Positions 1-8,574 of a stretch of DNA of 21,997 nt are shown piece after piece. The stretch is from an uncultured beta proteobacterium (GTDB lineage: Bacteria; Pseudomonadota; Gammaproteobacteria; Burkholderiales; SG8-39), in assembly GCA_902826155.1 (NCBI GenBank), contig CADEDU010000100.1, forward strand, positions 1 through 21,997, written 5' to 3'. The first letter of the stretch is position 1. The number at the start of each line of letters is the position of its first letter. The notes below the pieces were generated by a model. It did not search any database. It saw only the letters and a program-made list of their open reading frames with translations, and had not been told where the DNA came from. The translations under genes and the position numbers were made by a program.

Positions 1-300
1 CTGCGCGATCATTCCGCCCATCGACAACCCCAGCACGTGCGCACTGGATTCGCCGGCCGCCGACAGCACCGCATCCACGTCGCTTGCCATGCTGGAAACG
101 CGATGCACCAGGGAATGCGCCTGGGTCTGCCCCACGCCGCGGTTGTCCATGAGGATCACCCGATAGTGGCGCGCCAGTCGCGGGGCCAATCGGAACCACA
201 TCGCCGAGCTGCAACCAAGCCCCATGATCAGGAGCAGCGGCTCGCCCTCGCCCACCGCGTGCCAATGAATTGCAGCGCCGCCGTTCTCTACGTACGCCAT
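1..300 (-). CDS. Alpha/beta-hydrolase fold protein, 3' part cut by window edge
   Basis: The reverse strand from the ATG at 298-300 reads without a stop to the window edge (100 residues). Residues 21-29 form an HG-type oxyanion segment (PLLLIMGLG). Residues 51-57 read DNRGVGQ. The nucleophile elbow GLSMGG lies at about 93-98, with Ser95 as the likely nucleophile. This is a soluble hydrolase or esterase of the enol-lactonase/haloperoxidase-like superfamily; the catalytic Asp and His lie outside the window, so the substrate cannot be inferred. It follows phaC in the same direction after about 90 bases, so it may share that transcript. A GAGGAA about 18 bases upstream is only a weak ribosome site. 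No other in-frame ATG lies between the phaC stop and this start. Confidence 0.8.
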   Translation of the reverse strand, partial: MAYVENGGAAIHWHAVGEGEPLLLIMGLGCSSAMWFRLAPRLARHYRVILMDNRGVGQTQAHSLVHRVSSMASDVDAVLSAAGESSAHVLGLSMGGMIAQ

Positions 301-390
301 CTTCTCGCGCGCCGCTTCCTCGGAGTCATGGAATGAGGACGCATTGAGTTTCTTTTGAGTAGTGGAAGACCGCGCCCTGCCCCGAAGCCT

Positions 391-1506
391 TTAGACCGAG
401 CGCCTGGCCAGCCACTGTTCGAGTGCCGGCCACATCTGCTTGATCGCGCCGCGCCCGGCGACGAGGCCGACGTGGCCACCTTTGAGCACGATCTCCTGCT
501 TGTCCTTGCTGCCGACCATCTTCACCAGATCCTGCGACGACTCGTACGGCGTGATGTGATCGGACTGCGCCACCAGATGCAGGAACGGTGCATGGATTTT
601 CTTCGGGTCGATCCGATGGCCGCCAAGTCGCCACGTACCTTTGAGCAGCTTGTTGCCGCGCAAGAAGTCTTCGACCATCTGTTTGAACGCGCCGCCCACG
701 AACGGGACGTTGTCGGACTCCCATTTGGCGAAGCGCAGATTGCTGGTGACGAAATCTTCGTCGTCCACCTTGTCGAGCAACGCGAGTTGCCCCGCCGGCT
801 TCCCGAACGGGCGCAGCATGCGCAGCGTATCCTGGATGAAATCGGCCGGCACGTTGCCGTGCAGTCGCACCATCGCATCGGCGTCGAAGGCCGACTCGCT
901 CATCCAGGTTTTGAGCGAGACCAGGCCGTCGCTGTTGACCGGCGTTGCGAAACACACGAGGTTCTTCACCGGCGCCTGCGGATGAAGCGCCGCGTACAGC
1001 ACCGCGAGCAGACCGCCCACGCAATAGCCGAGCAGCGAAACGTCGGGCTCGCCGGAGTCTTCCTGCACCCGCTCCACGCAACGCGGGATGAAATCGAGCA
1101 CGTAGTCTTCCAGGCGCGTGTCGCGATGCTCGCGGCGGGGGACGCCCCAGTCGATCAGATAGACATCGAACCCCTGCCGCAACAGGAACTCGATCAGACT
1201 CTGCCCCGGTGCGAGATCGAGGATGTAGGAGCGATTGACGAGCGAGGCGACGATCAGCACCGGCACGCGATACACGTCGTCGGTGAGCGGCCGATAGTGG
1301 AACAGCTTCATCGTGCCGTGCGCGAGGACGACGTCTTTGGGCGTGGTGCCGAGCGCACCGGTCCATTCGGCGACGGCTTCGGTGCCGACACCGCGCTGTT
1401 CTACAGCTCGCAACACTTCACGCCGGCTTCGCTCGGTGGATCGCTCGGTGGATCGCTCGGTGGATCGCTCGGCGGATCGATGTGGGGAAGACGCAGGCGC
1501 GGCCAT
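391..1506 (-). CDS. phaC: Class III poly(3-hydroxyalkanoate) synthase, catalytic subunit PhaC
   Basis: This 371-residue cytoplasmic enzyme polymerises (R)-3-hydroxyacyl-CoA into polyhydroxyalkanoate granules. The lipase-like box GYCVGG carries the nucleophile Cys162, with Asp316 (in AQSDHITP) and His345 (in KGGHVGL) completing the triad. The spacing between these residues is almost the same as in the Allochromatium PhaC triad (from memory C149/D302/H331). The offset of about 13 residues is accounted for by an extra N-terminal stretch holding a Ser-Thr-Glu-Arg repeat (residues 11-26). Its length suits class III rather than class I synthases, which are near 590 residues. The start lies three bases after the phaE stop, so the two are probably translationally coupled. 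A later start just after the repeat cannot be excluded, as no clear ribosome site decides it. Confidence 0.93.
   Translation of the reverse strand: MAAPASSPHRSAERSTERSTERSTERSRREVLRAVEQRGVGTEAVAEWTGALGTTPKDVVLAHGTMKLFHYRPLTDDVYRVPVLIVASLVNRSYILDLAPGQSLIEFLLRQGFDVYLIDWGVPRREHRDTRLEDYVLDFIPRCVERVQEDSGEPDVSLLGYCVGGLLAVLYAALHPQAPVKNLVCFATPVNSDGLVSLKTWMSESAFDADAMVRLHGNVPADFIQDTLRMLRPFGKPAGQLALLDKVDDEDFVTSNLRFAKWESDNVPFVGGAFKQMVEDFLRGNKLLKGTWRLGGHRIDPKKIHAPFLHLVAQSDHITPYESSQDLVKMVGSKDKQEIVLKGGHVGLVAGRGAIKQMWPALEQWLARRSV
1429..1476. repeat. Four tandem 12-bp units inside phaC
   Basis: The unit TCGCTCGGTGGA occurs four times head to tail, the last with one T-to-C change. Read on the minus strand it encodes Ser-Thr-Glu-Arg (Ser-Ala-Glu-Arg in the variant copy) at PhaC residues 11-26. 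The unit is a multiple of three, so copy-number change would keep the frame. Confidence 0.95.
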
Positions 1507-1509
1507 CGA

Positions 1510-1908
1510 TCAACCCGCGGCAGTTGGCTTGCGCGTGCGCGCGGGGCGCTTTGGCGCAGCTTGGCCGCCATCAGCTATTGAGCCCGCCCGGCCTCGCAGT
1601 TGCGCGATCTCGACTTGCAACGAGCCGATCGAGTCTTCCAGCCGGCCGATGCGCTCGCCGAGCTTTTCGATGTCGCTACGCGAAGGCATATTCATGTAGG
1701 CGAGGTACCGCTCGCTTACTTCGGCGAACATCCGCTGCATGAGCATGGCCTTCTGCGCTTCCTTGCCGAGCGAACCGGCAACGCGCTCGTCCTTGAGCAT
1801 CTCGGACAGGCCCTGACTCCACTGCTGCTCGGAACGACCGAACCACTCCCGCCACATCGCGAACGGGTCGAAGTTTGTCGGATCGAAAGGATTGCTGCGA
1901 TCACTCAT
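1510..1908 (-). CDS. phaE: Short PHA synthase partner subunit (PhaE-like)
   Basis: This 132-residue protein starts MSDRSNPFDPTNFDPFAMW and contains WREWFGRSEQQWSQG, which resembles the start of PhaE/PhaR synthase partners. A central segment around MLMQRMFAEVSERYLAYMNMPSRSDI is typical of PhaE, and an amphipathic coiled-coil-like helix follows (residues about 83-110). The tail is Lys/Arg/Pro-rich. Class III PhaC needs PhaE for activity. The classical PhaE is near 350 residues, so this is a short form. It overlaps the upstream alcohol dehydrogenase by four bases (ATGA) and ends three bases before phaC, which supports a functional pair. A longer reading in this frame runs upstream into the dehydrogenase gene and is not credible. 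The family call rests on motifs plus position. Confidence 0.82.
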   Translation of the reverse strand: MSDRSNPFDPTNFDPFAMWREWFGRSEQQWSQGLSEMLKDERVAGSLGKEAQKAMLMQRMFAEVSERYLAYMNMPSRSDIEKLGERIGRLEDSIGSLQVEIAQLRGRAGSIADGGQAAPKRPARTRKPTAAG

Positions 1909-2951
1909 GGCTGCACCACGACGCGGCCACGAATACGCCCGGCCTTCAGTTCGTCGAGCACCGCGTTCACATCGGCGAGCGGACGCCTGGTCACCGGCAA
2001 CGCGGGCAATGCGCCCGAGCGCGCGATCTTCATCAGCTCGTGCATGTCGGCCAGGCTGCCGACGTAGGAGCCGGTCACCGTCACTGCCTTCATCGCCACC
2101 AGCGGAGGTGCGATCGGCGTAGAGCCACCGAACAACCCGACGACGACCAGCTTGCCGGCCTTGCGCAGCGAGTTGAAGCCGAAGTTGAACGTTGAGGCGG
2201 CGCCGACGAAATCGATCGCGGCGGCAATGCCACCCGTCGCTTTCATCAGGTTGCGCGCCGCGCCGTCGGCGTTCGGATCGATCACCTCTGCCGCGCCCGC
2301 TTCGCGCGCCACATCCCACTTGCTCTTATCGATTTCGGCGACGATCGGTGCTACGCCGCACATCGTCTTGGCCAGCCGAATGCCCGACAGCCCGACGCCA
2401 CCCGCACCGATGATCAGCAGCGGATCGCCCGCGCCGAGGCGCCCGGCCTTCTTGAGCGCACCAGCCGCGGTAAGGCCGGAACACGCGTAGGTACAGGCCT
2501 GCTCTTCCGGTAGCGGATCGAATTCGATCAGGTACCTGGCGTCGGGGACGACCACATGGTCGGAGAAACCGCCATCGCGATTGATGCCGAGCGCACGTGG
2601 CGCGTTGCACAGATGCTCGTCACCCGCCTTGCACAGCGAACAGACGCCGCAACCGATCCACGGATAGACGACGCGACGATCGCCGACCTTCGCGCCTTTG
2701 GCGTCGGGTCCAAGCGCAACGACCGTGCCGACGATTTCATGCCCCAGGGTGCGCGGTAGTTGCATCGCGCGCGTCATGTCGACTTTCTTGCCGTCACCCA
2801 GGTCGAAGTAACCGTCGTGCAGGTGCGCGTCGCTATGGCACACACCGCAACCGCTGATCTTCACCAGGACGTCGCTGCCCTGGAGCTGAGGCGCTTGGCC
2901 GATGACGTCGGCCAGTGGTTGGCCGAACTGCTGAACTTGAAAGCTGCGCAT
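1905..2951 (-). CDS. Zinc-dependent alcohol dehydrogenase (MDR family)
   Basis: This 348-residue cytoplasmic oxidoreductase probably interconverts an alcohol and an aldehyde or ketone with NAD(P). Catalytic zinc ligands are visible as Cys38 (GVCHSD), His71-Glu72 (GHE) and Cys157. The structural zinc is held by Cys101, Cys104, Cys107 and Cys115. The Rossmann motif GAGGVGL is at 182-188. An AAAGGAG ribosome site precedes the ATG. It lies 24 bases after the hemerythrin gene and overlaps phaE by ATGA, so it is the second gene of the phaEC transcript. The substrate is unknown. It does not resemble the 6-hydroxycyclohexene-carbonyl-CoA dehydrogenase of anaerobic benzoate degradation as I recall that sequence. 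Confidence 0.92.
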   Translation of the reverse strand: MRSFQVQQFGQPLADVIGQAPQLQGSDVLVKISGCGVCHSDAHLHDGYFDLGDGKKVDMTRAMQLPRTLGHEIVGTVVALGPDAKGAKVGDRRVVYPWIGCGVCSLCKAGDEHLCNAPRALGINRDGGFSDHVVVPDARYLIEFDPLPEEQACTYACSGLTAAGALKKAGRLGAGDPLLIIGAGGVGLSGIRLAKTMCGVAPIVAEIDKSKWDVAREAGAAEVIDPNADGAARNLMKATGGIAAAIDFVGAASTFNFGFNSLRKAGKLVVVGLFGGSTPIAPPLVAMKAVTVTGSYVGSLADMHELMKIARSGALPALPVTRRPLADVNAVLDELKAGRIRGRVVVQP

Positions 2952-2975
2952 GGTTCGAAATCTCCTTTGTCGTAG

Positions 2976-3623
2976 CTAGCGACGCGAGGTCGCCAGTCGA
3001 GGTTGCTGTTCGTTGGACGAGCCATCGCGATCTTGGTCGTGAGCGCGCTGCCCGACACCAAGCGGCGGCGGCGCCAACTGCATGATCGTCCGATAGAGTC
3101 GCTCGGCTTCATCCTTGGGCTTGATGCCGAACAACGGGTTGTCGTTTTCTTCGAAGGCGGTCGCGATGGATTCCCAGGCGTCGTCGCTCAGCACGCGTTC
3201 GGCGAGCGGCAGCAACTGCTCCTCTTCCTTGCGGATGTGATCCCACTGAAACTGCGCGTACTCCTCGACCGCATCGATGAACGGGGCACGCGCACCGGGC
3301 ACACCACGCTCGAATCGCGCCAGCGCATCCTTGAGCGCAGTGATCAGGCGAGAGCCTTGCTCGTGCTCGGCTTCCAACTGCGCCACCAGGTGCGCGGCTT
3401 CGCGTGCACGCTCGCGCAACGCCTTGAACAGGAACTGGTTCTCCTTGGGGTGGTGCCAGCGATCGGGGTATTCCACGACGTAGTCGAGCATCGCGTGCAA
3501 CAGCCGGAAATCGGGCAGATCGACCTCGTCGCGGATGCGCCGTGCGAGGTAGCGCAGGCTGTACAGCACCGCGCCGATCGCCAGATGCTCGTCTTGAATG
3601 ATTCGTATCGCTGTGCGTTGCAT
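2976..3623 (-). CDS. Hemerythrin HHE-domain protein
   Basis: This 215-residue, mostly helical protein has an HHE cation-binding domain that likely holds a diiron centre. Candidate ligands are in QDEHLAIG near the start, HHPKE at about 57-61, EAEHEQG at about 84-90, and WDHIRKEEEQ at about 128-137. Such domains bind O2, NO or peroxide, or serve in iron or redox stress. The C-terminal 30 residues are polar and probably disordered. I chose the ATG at 3621-3623, preceded by AAGG at a good distance; the adjacent in-frame TTG is less likely. It is the first gene of the group running to phaC and lies just beyond the end of the O2-using box genes. A role in O2 handling during ring epoxidation is conjecture. 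Confidence 0.88.
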   Translation of the reverse strand: MQRTAIRIIQDEHLAIGAVLYSLRYLARRIRDEVDLPDFRLLHAMLDYVVEYPDRWHHPKENQFLFKALRERAREAAHLVAQLEAEHEQGSRLITALKDALARFERGVPGARAPFIDAVEEYAQFQWDHIRKEEEQLLPLAERVLSDDAWESIATAFEENDNPLFGIKPKDEAERLYRTIMQLAPPPLGVGQRAHDQDRDGSSNEQQPRLATSRR

Positions 3624-3694
3624 CAAGTTACCTTACGGAACCTCTGCATAACCTACCTCGGGTATGCAGGGGTCCCAAATTTCTCAGGGAGTTA

Positions 3695-3714
3695 CGAGGG
3701 GGCGAGCCCCCTTG
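3695..3714. terminator. GC-rich hairpin after boxA (possible terminator)
   Basis: GGGGG and CCCCC flank a CGAG loop, extended by A-T, G-T and C-G pairs to an 8-pair stem. It starts 15 bases beyond the boxA stop on the minus strand. No U-run follows on either strand, so it may be a weak terminator or an mRNA 3' stabiliser rather than a classical intrinsic terminator. Confidence 0.45.
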
Positions 3715-3728
3715 TTCCGAGATTCGTC

Positions 3729-4952
3729 TCAGTACGTTTCGATATGCAGGCGACTCTGCGCCACCAGCTGCGGCTTGAGTGCATCCCAGTCCAGGCCGTG
3801 CGTCCGGCACACCTCCCGAAACGCCTCGACGACACCGGACTCCATGCCCTTGAGCCCGCAGATGTAGATGTAGCAGTTCTCGTCCTGCAGCAGTCGCGCG
3901 ACCTTGTCGCCACGCGTACGGATCACGTCCTGCACGTACTGCTTGGGCTGCCCCGGCACACGCGAGAACGCGAAGTTCACGTCGATGAATTCCTTGGGCA
4001 GTTTCGACAGCGGTCCGAAGTAGGGCAGCTCGTCCGATGCGCGCGCGCCGAAAAACAGCGTGAGCTCGCCGCCTTCCTTCAACGCGATCCGCCGGCGGCG
4101 GCGCTCGGTCATCGCGCGCATCGGCGCCGAACCGGTGCCGGTGCAGATCATCAGAATCGAGGAGCGCGGATGATTCGGCATCAGGAAGCTCGTGCCGTAC
4201 GGCCCCACCACCTTGACCTGGTCTCCCACCTTGAGGTCGCACAGGAAGTTCGAGGCCAAGCCCACTACCGGCTTGCCGTCGTGGTCCTCGGTGACGCGCT
4301 TCACCGTCAGCGCGACGTTGTTGTAGCGCGGACGCTCGCCATCACGCGGGCTCGCGACCGAATACAGCCGCACGTGATGCGGCTTGCCGTTGGCGTCGAG
4401 CCCCGGCGGCACGATGCCGATCGTCTGCCCCTCGAGCACCGGAAACGACGTGCTGCCGAAGTCGAGGACGATGTGATGAATGTCGGCCGAGGCCTTGTCG
4501 CCGGTGAGACGGTGATTGCCGGCCACCTTCGCGATCGCCGGTTTGGCGAGCGAATACAGATTGACGTACGGATGCGATGCCGACCAGGGCGGAGCCGCCG
4601 GGCCGCCGGTTCCGGCCGTGGCGATCTCGGTGAGTTGCCGTACTTCGCTCGGCACGTCACTGGCCGGAACGGCATCGATCTCAGTCGGCGCGGGCAGGCT
4701 GTCCCACGACAACTGATCATCGAGCGTGTAGGCCGAGGCCTTGGGCACGTCGCGCCAGTGATCGATCGCGCCCGTGGGACACGGCGAAATGCAGTCGCCG
4801 CAGGCGTTGCAAACCTCGAACTTGACCACGTAATTGCGTGAATCGTGCGTGATCGCGTCGTAAGGGCAGGTCGCCTCGCAAGTGTTGCAGCGGATGCACA
4901 CCTCCGGGTCGATGAGGTGCTGTCTCGCGTATTCGGCGGTGGCGGTGGTCAT
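3729..4952 (-). CDS. boxA: Benzoyl-CoA 2,3-epoxidase, reductase component BoxA
   Basis: This 407-residue cytoplasmic flavo-iron-sulfur protein passes electrons from NADPH to the oxygenase BoxB. Two 4Fe-4S motifs stand at the N-terminus: Cys19-22-25-29 ([12 protein letters not shown]) and Cys48-51-54-58 ([12 protein letters not shown]). A linker leads to a ferredoxin-NADP reductase module with the flavin motif RLYSVAS, a nucleotide-binding ICTGTGSAP, a CGLKGME segment and the terminal aromatic residue typical of the fold (ending ETY). This domain order is the hallmark of BoxA. TAGGAG lies five bases before the ATG. It is the last gene of boxC-boxB-boxA and is separated from boxB by a 43-base gap holding a 12-bp repeat. 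Confidence 0.96.
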   Translation of the reverse strand: MTTATAEYARQHLIDPEVCIRCNTCEATCPYDAITHDSRNYVVKFEVCNACGDCISPCPTGAIDHWRDVPKASAYTLDDQLSWDSLPAPTEIDAVPASDVPSEVRQLTEIATAGTGGPAAPPWSASHPYVNLYSLAKPAIAKVAGNHRLTGDKASADIHHIVLDFGSTSFPVLEGQTIGIVPPGLDANGKPHHVRLYSVASPRDGERPRYNNVALTVKRVTEDHDGKPVVGLASNFLCDLKVGDQVKVVGPYGTSFLMPNHPRSSILMICTGTGSAPMRAMTERRRRRIALKEGGELTLFFGARASDELPYFGPLSKLPKEFIDVNFAFSRVPGQPKQYVQDVIRTRGDKVARLLQDENCYIYICGLKGMESGVVEAFREVCRTHGLDWDALKPQLVAQSRLHIETY

Positions 4953-4965
4953 GGGTGCTCCTATA

Positions 4966-4995
4966 GGCCGCTCAGTTGGCCACTAAGTTGGCCGC

Positions 4996-5001
<6 letters not shown>
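4966..5001. repeat. Three tandem 12-bp units at the boxB stop codon
   Basis: On the plus strand the units are GGCCGCTCAGTT, GGCCACTAAGTT and GGCCGCTCAGTT. On the minus strand the first copy contains the last codon and stop of boxB (AAC TGA), and the in-frame third copy repeats AAC TGA, so the gene end appears duplicated twice. The middle copy has lost the stop in that frame (TTA). Confidence 0.9.
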
Positions 5002-6420
<1,419 letters not shown>

Positions 6421-6494
6421 TTTCGATAGCTCCTTTGGCTGTGCCGTCGCTCATTCGCGCGACCGGCGAGTCAGTGCGTCGGACTACACCCGGG

Positions 6495-8177
6495 TTACAC
6501 CCGTTCCCAATTGAATTTCGCCTTGTTGCCGCTGCCGAACACCTTCAAGGCACCCGTTTCGCCGACCGCGTTGGGTCGGATGAAGATCCAGTTCTGCCAG
6601 GCCGAAAGCCGGCCGAACACGCGCGTTTCCATCGTCTCGGTGACGCCGAACCGAAGATTAGCCTCCATCCCGGTGAGTGCGTCGGGCGACATGCTGCTGC
6701 GCTCCTCCAGCGCGATGCGCAACTCGTCCTGCCAATCGAGGTCGTCCGGGGCTGCAGTGATCAGACCGAGCGCCAACGTCTCAGCAGGCGTGAGCTTCTT
6801 GCCGATCGCCGCGCGCGCTTTGGCGAGCGGCTCGGCTTCCTGATAGAAGCGCGCGTCGATGCGCGAGAGCCCGTCGACACGCGGGTAGGCGCCGAAGTTG
6901 AGGCTGGAGAGCGCGAACGTCGGCGACTTGGCCGACTCGTCACGCAGGTTGAGCATGTAACCACGATCGGCGGCGAGCGCCAGCTCGGCCAGCGTGCCGG
7001 CGAAGCACGAACCCGGTTCGATCAGGGCGAAGATCGTCCGCGACGACACGTCCAAGCGCGCAAGAGTCCGGCGCAACATGCCGCGCACCTCGCGCACGAA
7101 CCAATCGTTCTTGAATTGCTCGAGCGTCGCGTCGGCGGCGAGCACGGCATCGGCGTTACCGGAGGTCTTAAGCAGCCACGTGCCGACATCGAGGTGATTC
7201 GTGCGCAGCATCAGGATCGCATCGTCCAACTCGCGCGCCATCTGCAGCGGCCACCAGGCAACGCCCTTGGCGTGTACGCCGGCAAGGTCGCTCGGCTGTG
7301 CGCTCGTAGGGGCCGACACCGTCACCGTCGCGCGACGCGTCGCTTGATCGATGGCCACATCGACCAGCTCATAGTGATAGCCGCGCTCGTCGGCGGTACG
7401 CTTGAGCGGGGTGAGCGTCACGCCCTTCGCATCTTTCGGGCGGTCGCTCAGCGCGGCCAGTTCGAGTGCACGCTTCCTGACCTGCTCGGCGAATTGCTGC
7501 GGCTTGACGACTTCGTCCACCAGTCGCCATTCCTTGGCGCGCGGGCCACGCACGCCTTCAGTGGTCGTGCAGAAGATATCGGCCAGGTCGTGGCGCACCT
7601 TGCGCTTGTCGGTCACGCGCGTCAGGCCGCCGGTTCCAGGCAATACGCCAAGCAATGGAACTTCGGGCAGGCTCACCGCGGATGAGCGATCGTCGACCAG
7701 GAAGATCTCGTCGCACGCCAGCGCGAGCTCGTATCCGCCGCCCGCGGTCGTGCCGTTGCAGGCCGCGATGAACTTGAGCCCGGAGTGCCGGCTGGAGTCC
7801 TCGATGCCGTTGCGCGTCTCGTTGGTGAACTTGCAGAAGTTCACCTTCCATGCGTGCGAGGACAAGCCAAGCATGAAGATGTTCGCGCCGGAGCAGAACA
7901 CGCGCGGTTTGCCGCTGGTCATGACGACGCTTTGCACTTCGGGGTGCTCGAAGCGCAGGCGTTGCAGGGCGTCGTGCAGCTCGATGTCGACGCCCAGATC
8001 GTATGAATTGAGCTTCAGCTTGTAGCCGGGGCGAATGCCGCCCTCTTCCTTGGTATCGAGCGTGATCGTCGCGATCGGCCCATCGAAGCTCAATTTCAGG
8101 TGGGCGTACTGATCCGGATGGGTTTGATAGTCGACCACAGGGCCGGCGCTCACTGCTGCTGTCGGGGTCGCTGCCAT
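6495..8177 (-). CDS. boxC: 2,3-epoxybenzoyl-CoA dihydrolase BoxC
   Basis: This 560-residue crotonase-superfamily enzyme adds two waters to the epoxide. It opens the ring and releases formate plus 3,4-dehydroadipyl-CoA semialdehyde. The N-terminal half has the enoyl-CoA hydratase core: CSGAN at 95-99, the oxyanion-hole segment NGTTAGGGYE at 141-150 and PEVPLLGVLPGTGG at 171-184. A second, more diverged half follows and is specific to BoxC, explaining the double length. AAGGAG lies eight bases before the ATG. It is the first gene of the minus-strand box operon and faces bclA across the divergent control region. Confidence 0.97.
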   Translation of the reverse strand: MAATPTAAVSAGPVVDYQTHPDQYAHLKLSFDGPIATITLDTKEEGGIRPGYKLKLNSYDLGVDIELHDALQRLRFEHPEVQSVVMTSGKPRVFCSGANIFMLGLSSHAWKVNFCKFTNETRNGIEDSSRHSGLKFIAACNGTTAGGGYELALACDEIFLVDDRSSAVSLPEVPLLGVLPGTGGLTRVTDKRKVRHDLADIFCTTTEGVRGPRAKEWRLVDEVVKPQQFAEQVRKRALELAALSDRPKDAKGVTLTPLKRTADERGYHYELVDVAIDQATRRATVTVSAPTSAQPSDLAGVHAKGVAWWPLQMARELDDAILMLRTNHLDVGTWLLKTSGNADAVLAADATLEQFKNDWFVREVRGMLRRTLARLDVSSRTIFALIEPGSCFAGTLAELALAADRGYMLNLRDESAKSPTFALSSLNFGAYPRVDGLSRIDARFYQEAEPLAKARAAIGKKLTPAETLALGLITAAPDDLDWQDELRIALEERSSMSPDALTGMEANLRFGVTETMETRVFGRLSAWQNWIFIRPNAVGETGALKVFGSGNKAKFNWERV

Positions 8178-8231
8178 TTGTCTTCTCCTTGTGTGAATGA
8201 CTGGACGCGGATGAGATTTGCGTCATGGCCA

Positions 8232-8275
8232 GCAGAATAATACCCATCAATTCGACGCGTCAAGCATTATTTTGC
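8232..8275 (-). promoter_or_regulatory. boxC promoter with two candidate operator boxes
   Basis: Read on the minus strand: GCAAAATAATGC (8275-8264) abuts the -35 TTGACG (8263-8258). Then come 14 bases, then GTATTATTCTGC (8243-8232). The -10 TATTCT (8239-8234) lies inside the second box, 18 bases from the -35. TATTAT at 15-base spacing is an alternative -10. The predicted start is near 8227, giving a leader of about 50 bases. The register is the same as at the bclA promoter. The sites are seen; regulator binding is inferred. Confidence 0.65.
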
Positions 8276-8317
8276 TGCTTCCTTGGCCCGAGAGCGGGTT
8301 ATCTGGAGCAACGATAC

Positions 8318-8331
8318 GGTGCTATAGCACC
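8318..8331. promoter_or_regulatory. Perfect 14-bp palindrome between the divergent promoters
   Basis: GGTGCTATAGCACC is its own reverse complement. It lies upstream of both promoters, about 40 bases from the bclA -35 and 54 from the boxC -35. This position suits a dimeric regulator acting on both directions. The regulator is unknown. Confidence 0.45.
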
Positions 8332-8359
8332 CATTGTCGAGCGCCTTCCTGGTTTGAAG

Positions 8360-8403
8360 GCATCAAACTGCTTGACCGGCTCCGCATTGCAGCATTATAG
8401 TGC
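8360..8403 (+). promoter_or_regulatory. bclA promoter with two candidate operator boxes
   Basis: GCATCAAACTGC (8360-8371) abuts the -35 TTGACC (8372-8377). Fourteen bases later GCATTATAGTGC (8392-8403) contains the -10 TATAGT (8396-8401), at 18-base spacing. Both hexamers match the sigma-70 consensus in five of six positions. The predicted start is near 8408. A protein bound to the second box would block polymerase, so repression is the simplest reading. Confidence 0.7.
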
Positions 8404-8574
8404 CGTTGTCCGCCGCGAATGCCGCTGCAGGACGGGCAGCCGAGTGATCCCAGGCCACACCGATTCGCCTCGATCCTCGCCTCCTCAGATCGTGATTCGG
8501 CCATAGGACTGCTGAGCTCGAAATCGATCTGAACGCTTCGTTTGCCCCCGAACAGCCCAAAGGAGACCAGAGCA

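Larger units (their letters stand above)
8178..8574. other. Divergent intergenic control region between boxC and bclA
   Basis: This 397-base region contains no convincing gene. Locally AT-rich patches at about 8231-8276 and 8391-8403 stand out from the GC-rich surroundings and carry the two promoters annotated separately. From about 8404 to 8559 there is a leader of about 150 bases before the bclA ribosome site (AAGGAG at 8560-8565), in which I see no clear riboswitch or leader peptide. Confidence 0.8.

Noticed and set aside
355..1581. Long open reading frame on the plus strand across phaC
   Set aside because: It is antisense to phaC, whose triad and family motifs are intact. The product is His/Arg/Asp-rich with no recognisable fold, as expected from the reverse frame of a GC-rich gene.
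3695..3714. GGGGGCGAGCCCCC as a mobile-element or REP-type repeat
   Set aside because: No second copy was noticed in the window and no flanking duplication is present; a transcript-end hairpin is simpler.
3003..4841. 612-codon plus-strand reading across the hemerythrin gene and boxA
   Set aside because: It spans two clear minus-strand genes and their gap, has the Arg/His/Val bias of an antisense shadow, and no ribosome site.
6435..7685. 416-codon plus-strand reading antisense to boxC
   Set aside because: It is a shadow of the intact boxC gene in a GC-rich genome.
8225..8506. Short plus-strand reading in the boxC-bclA gap
   Set aside because: It runs through both predicted promoters, lacks a ribosome site and shows no protein-like pattern.
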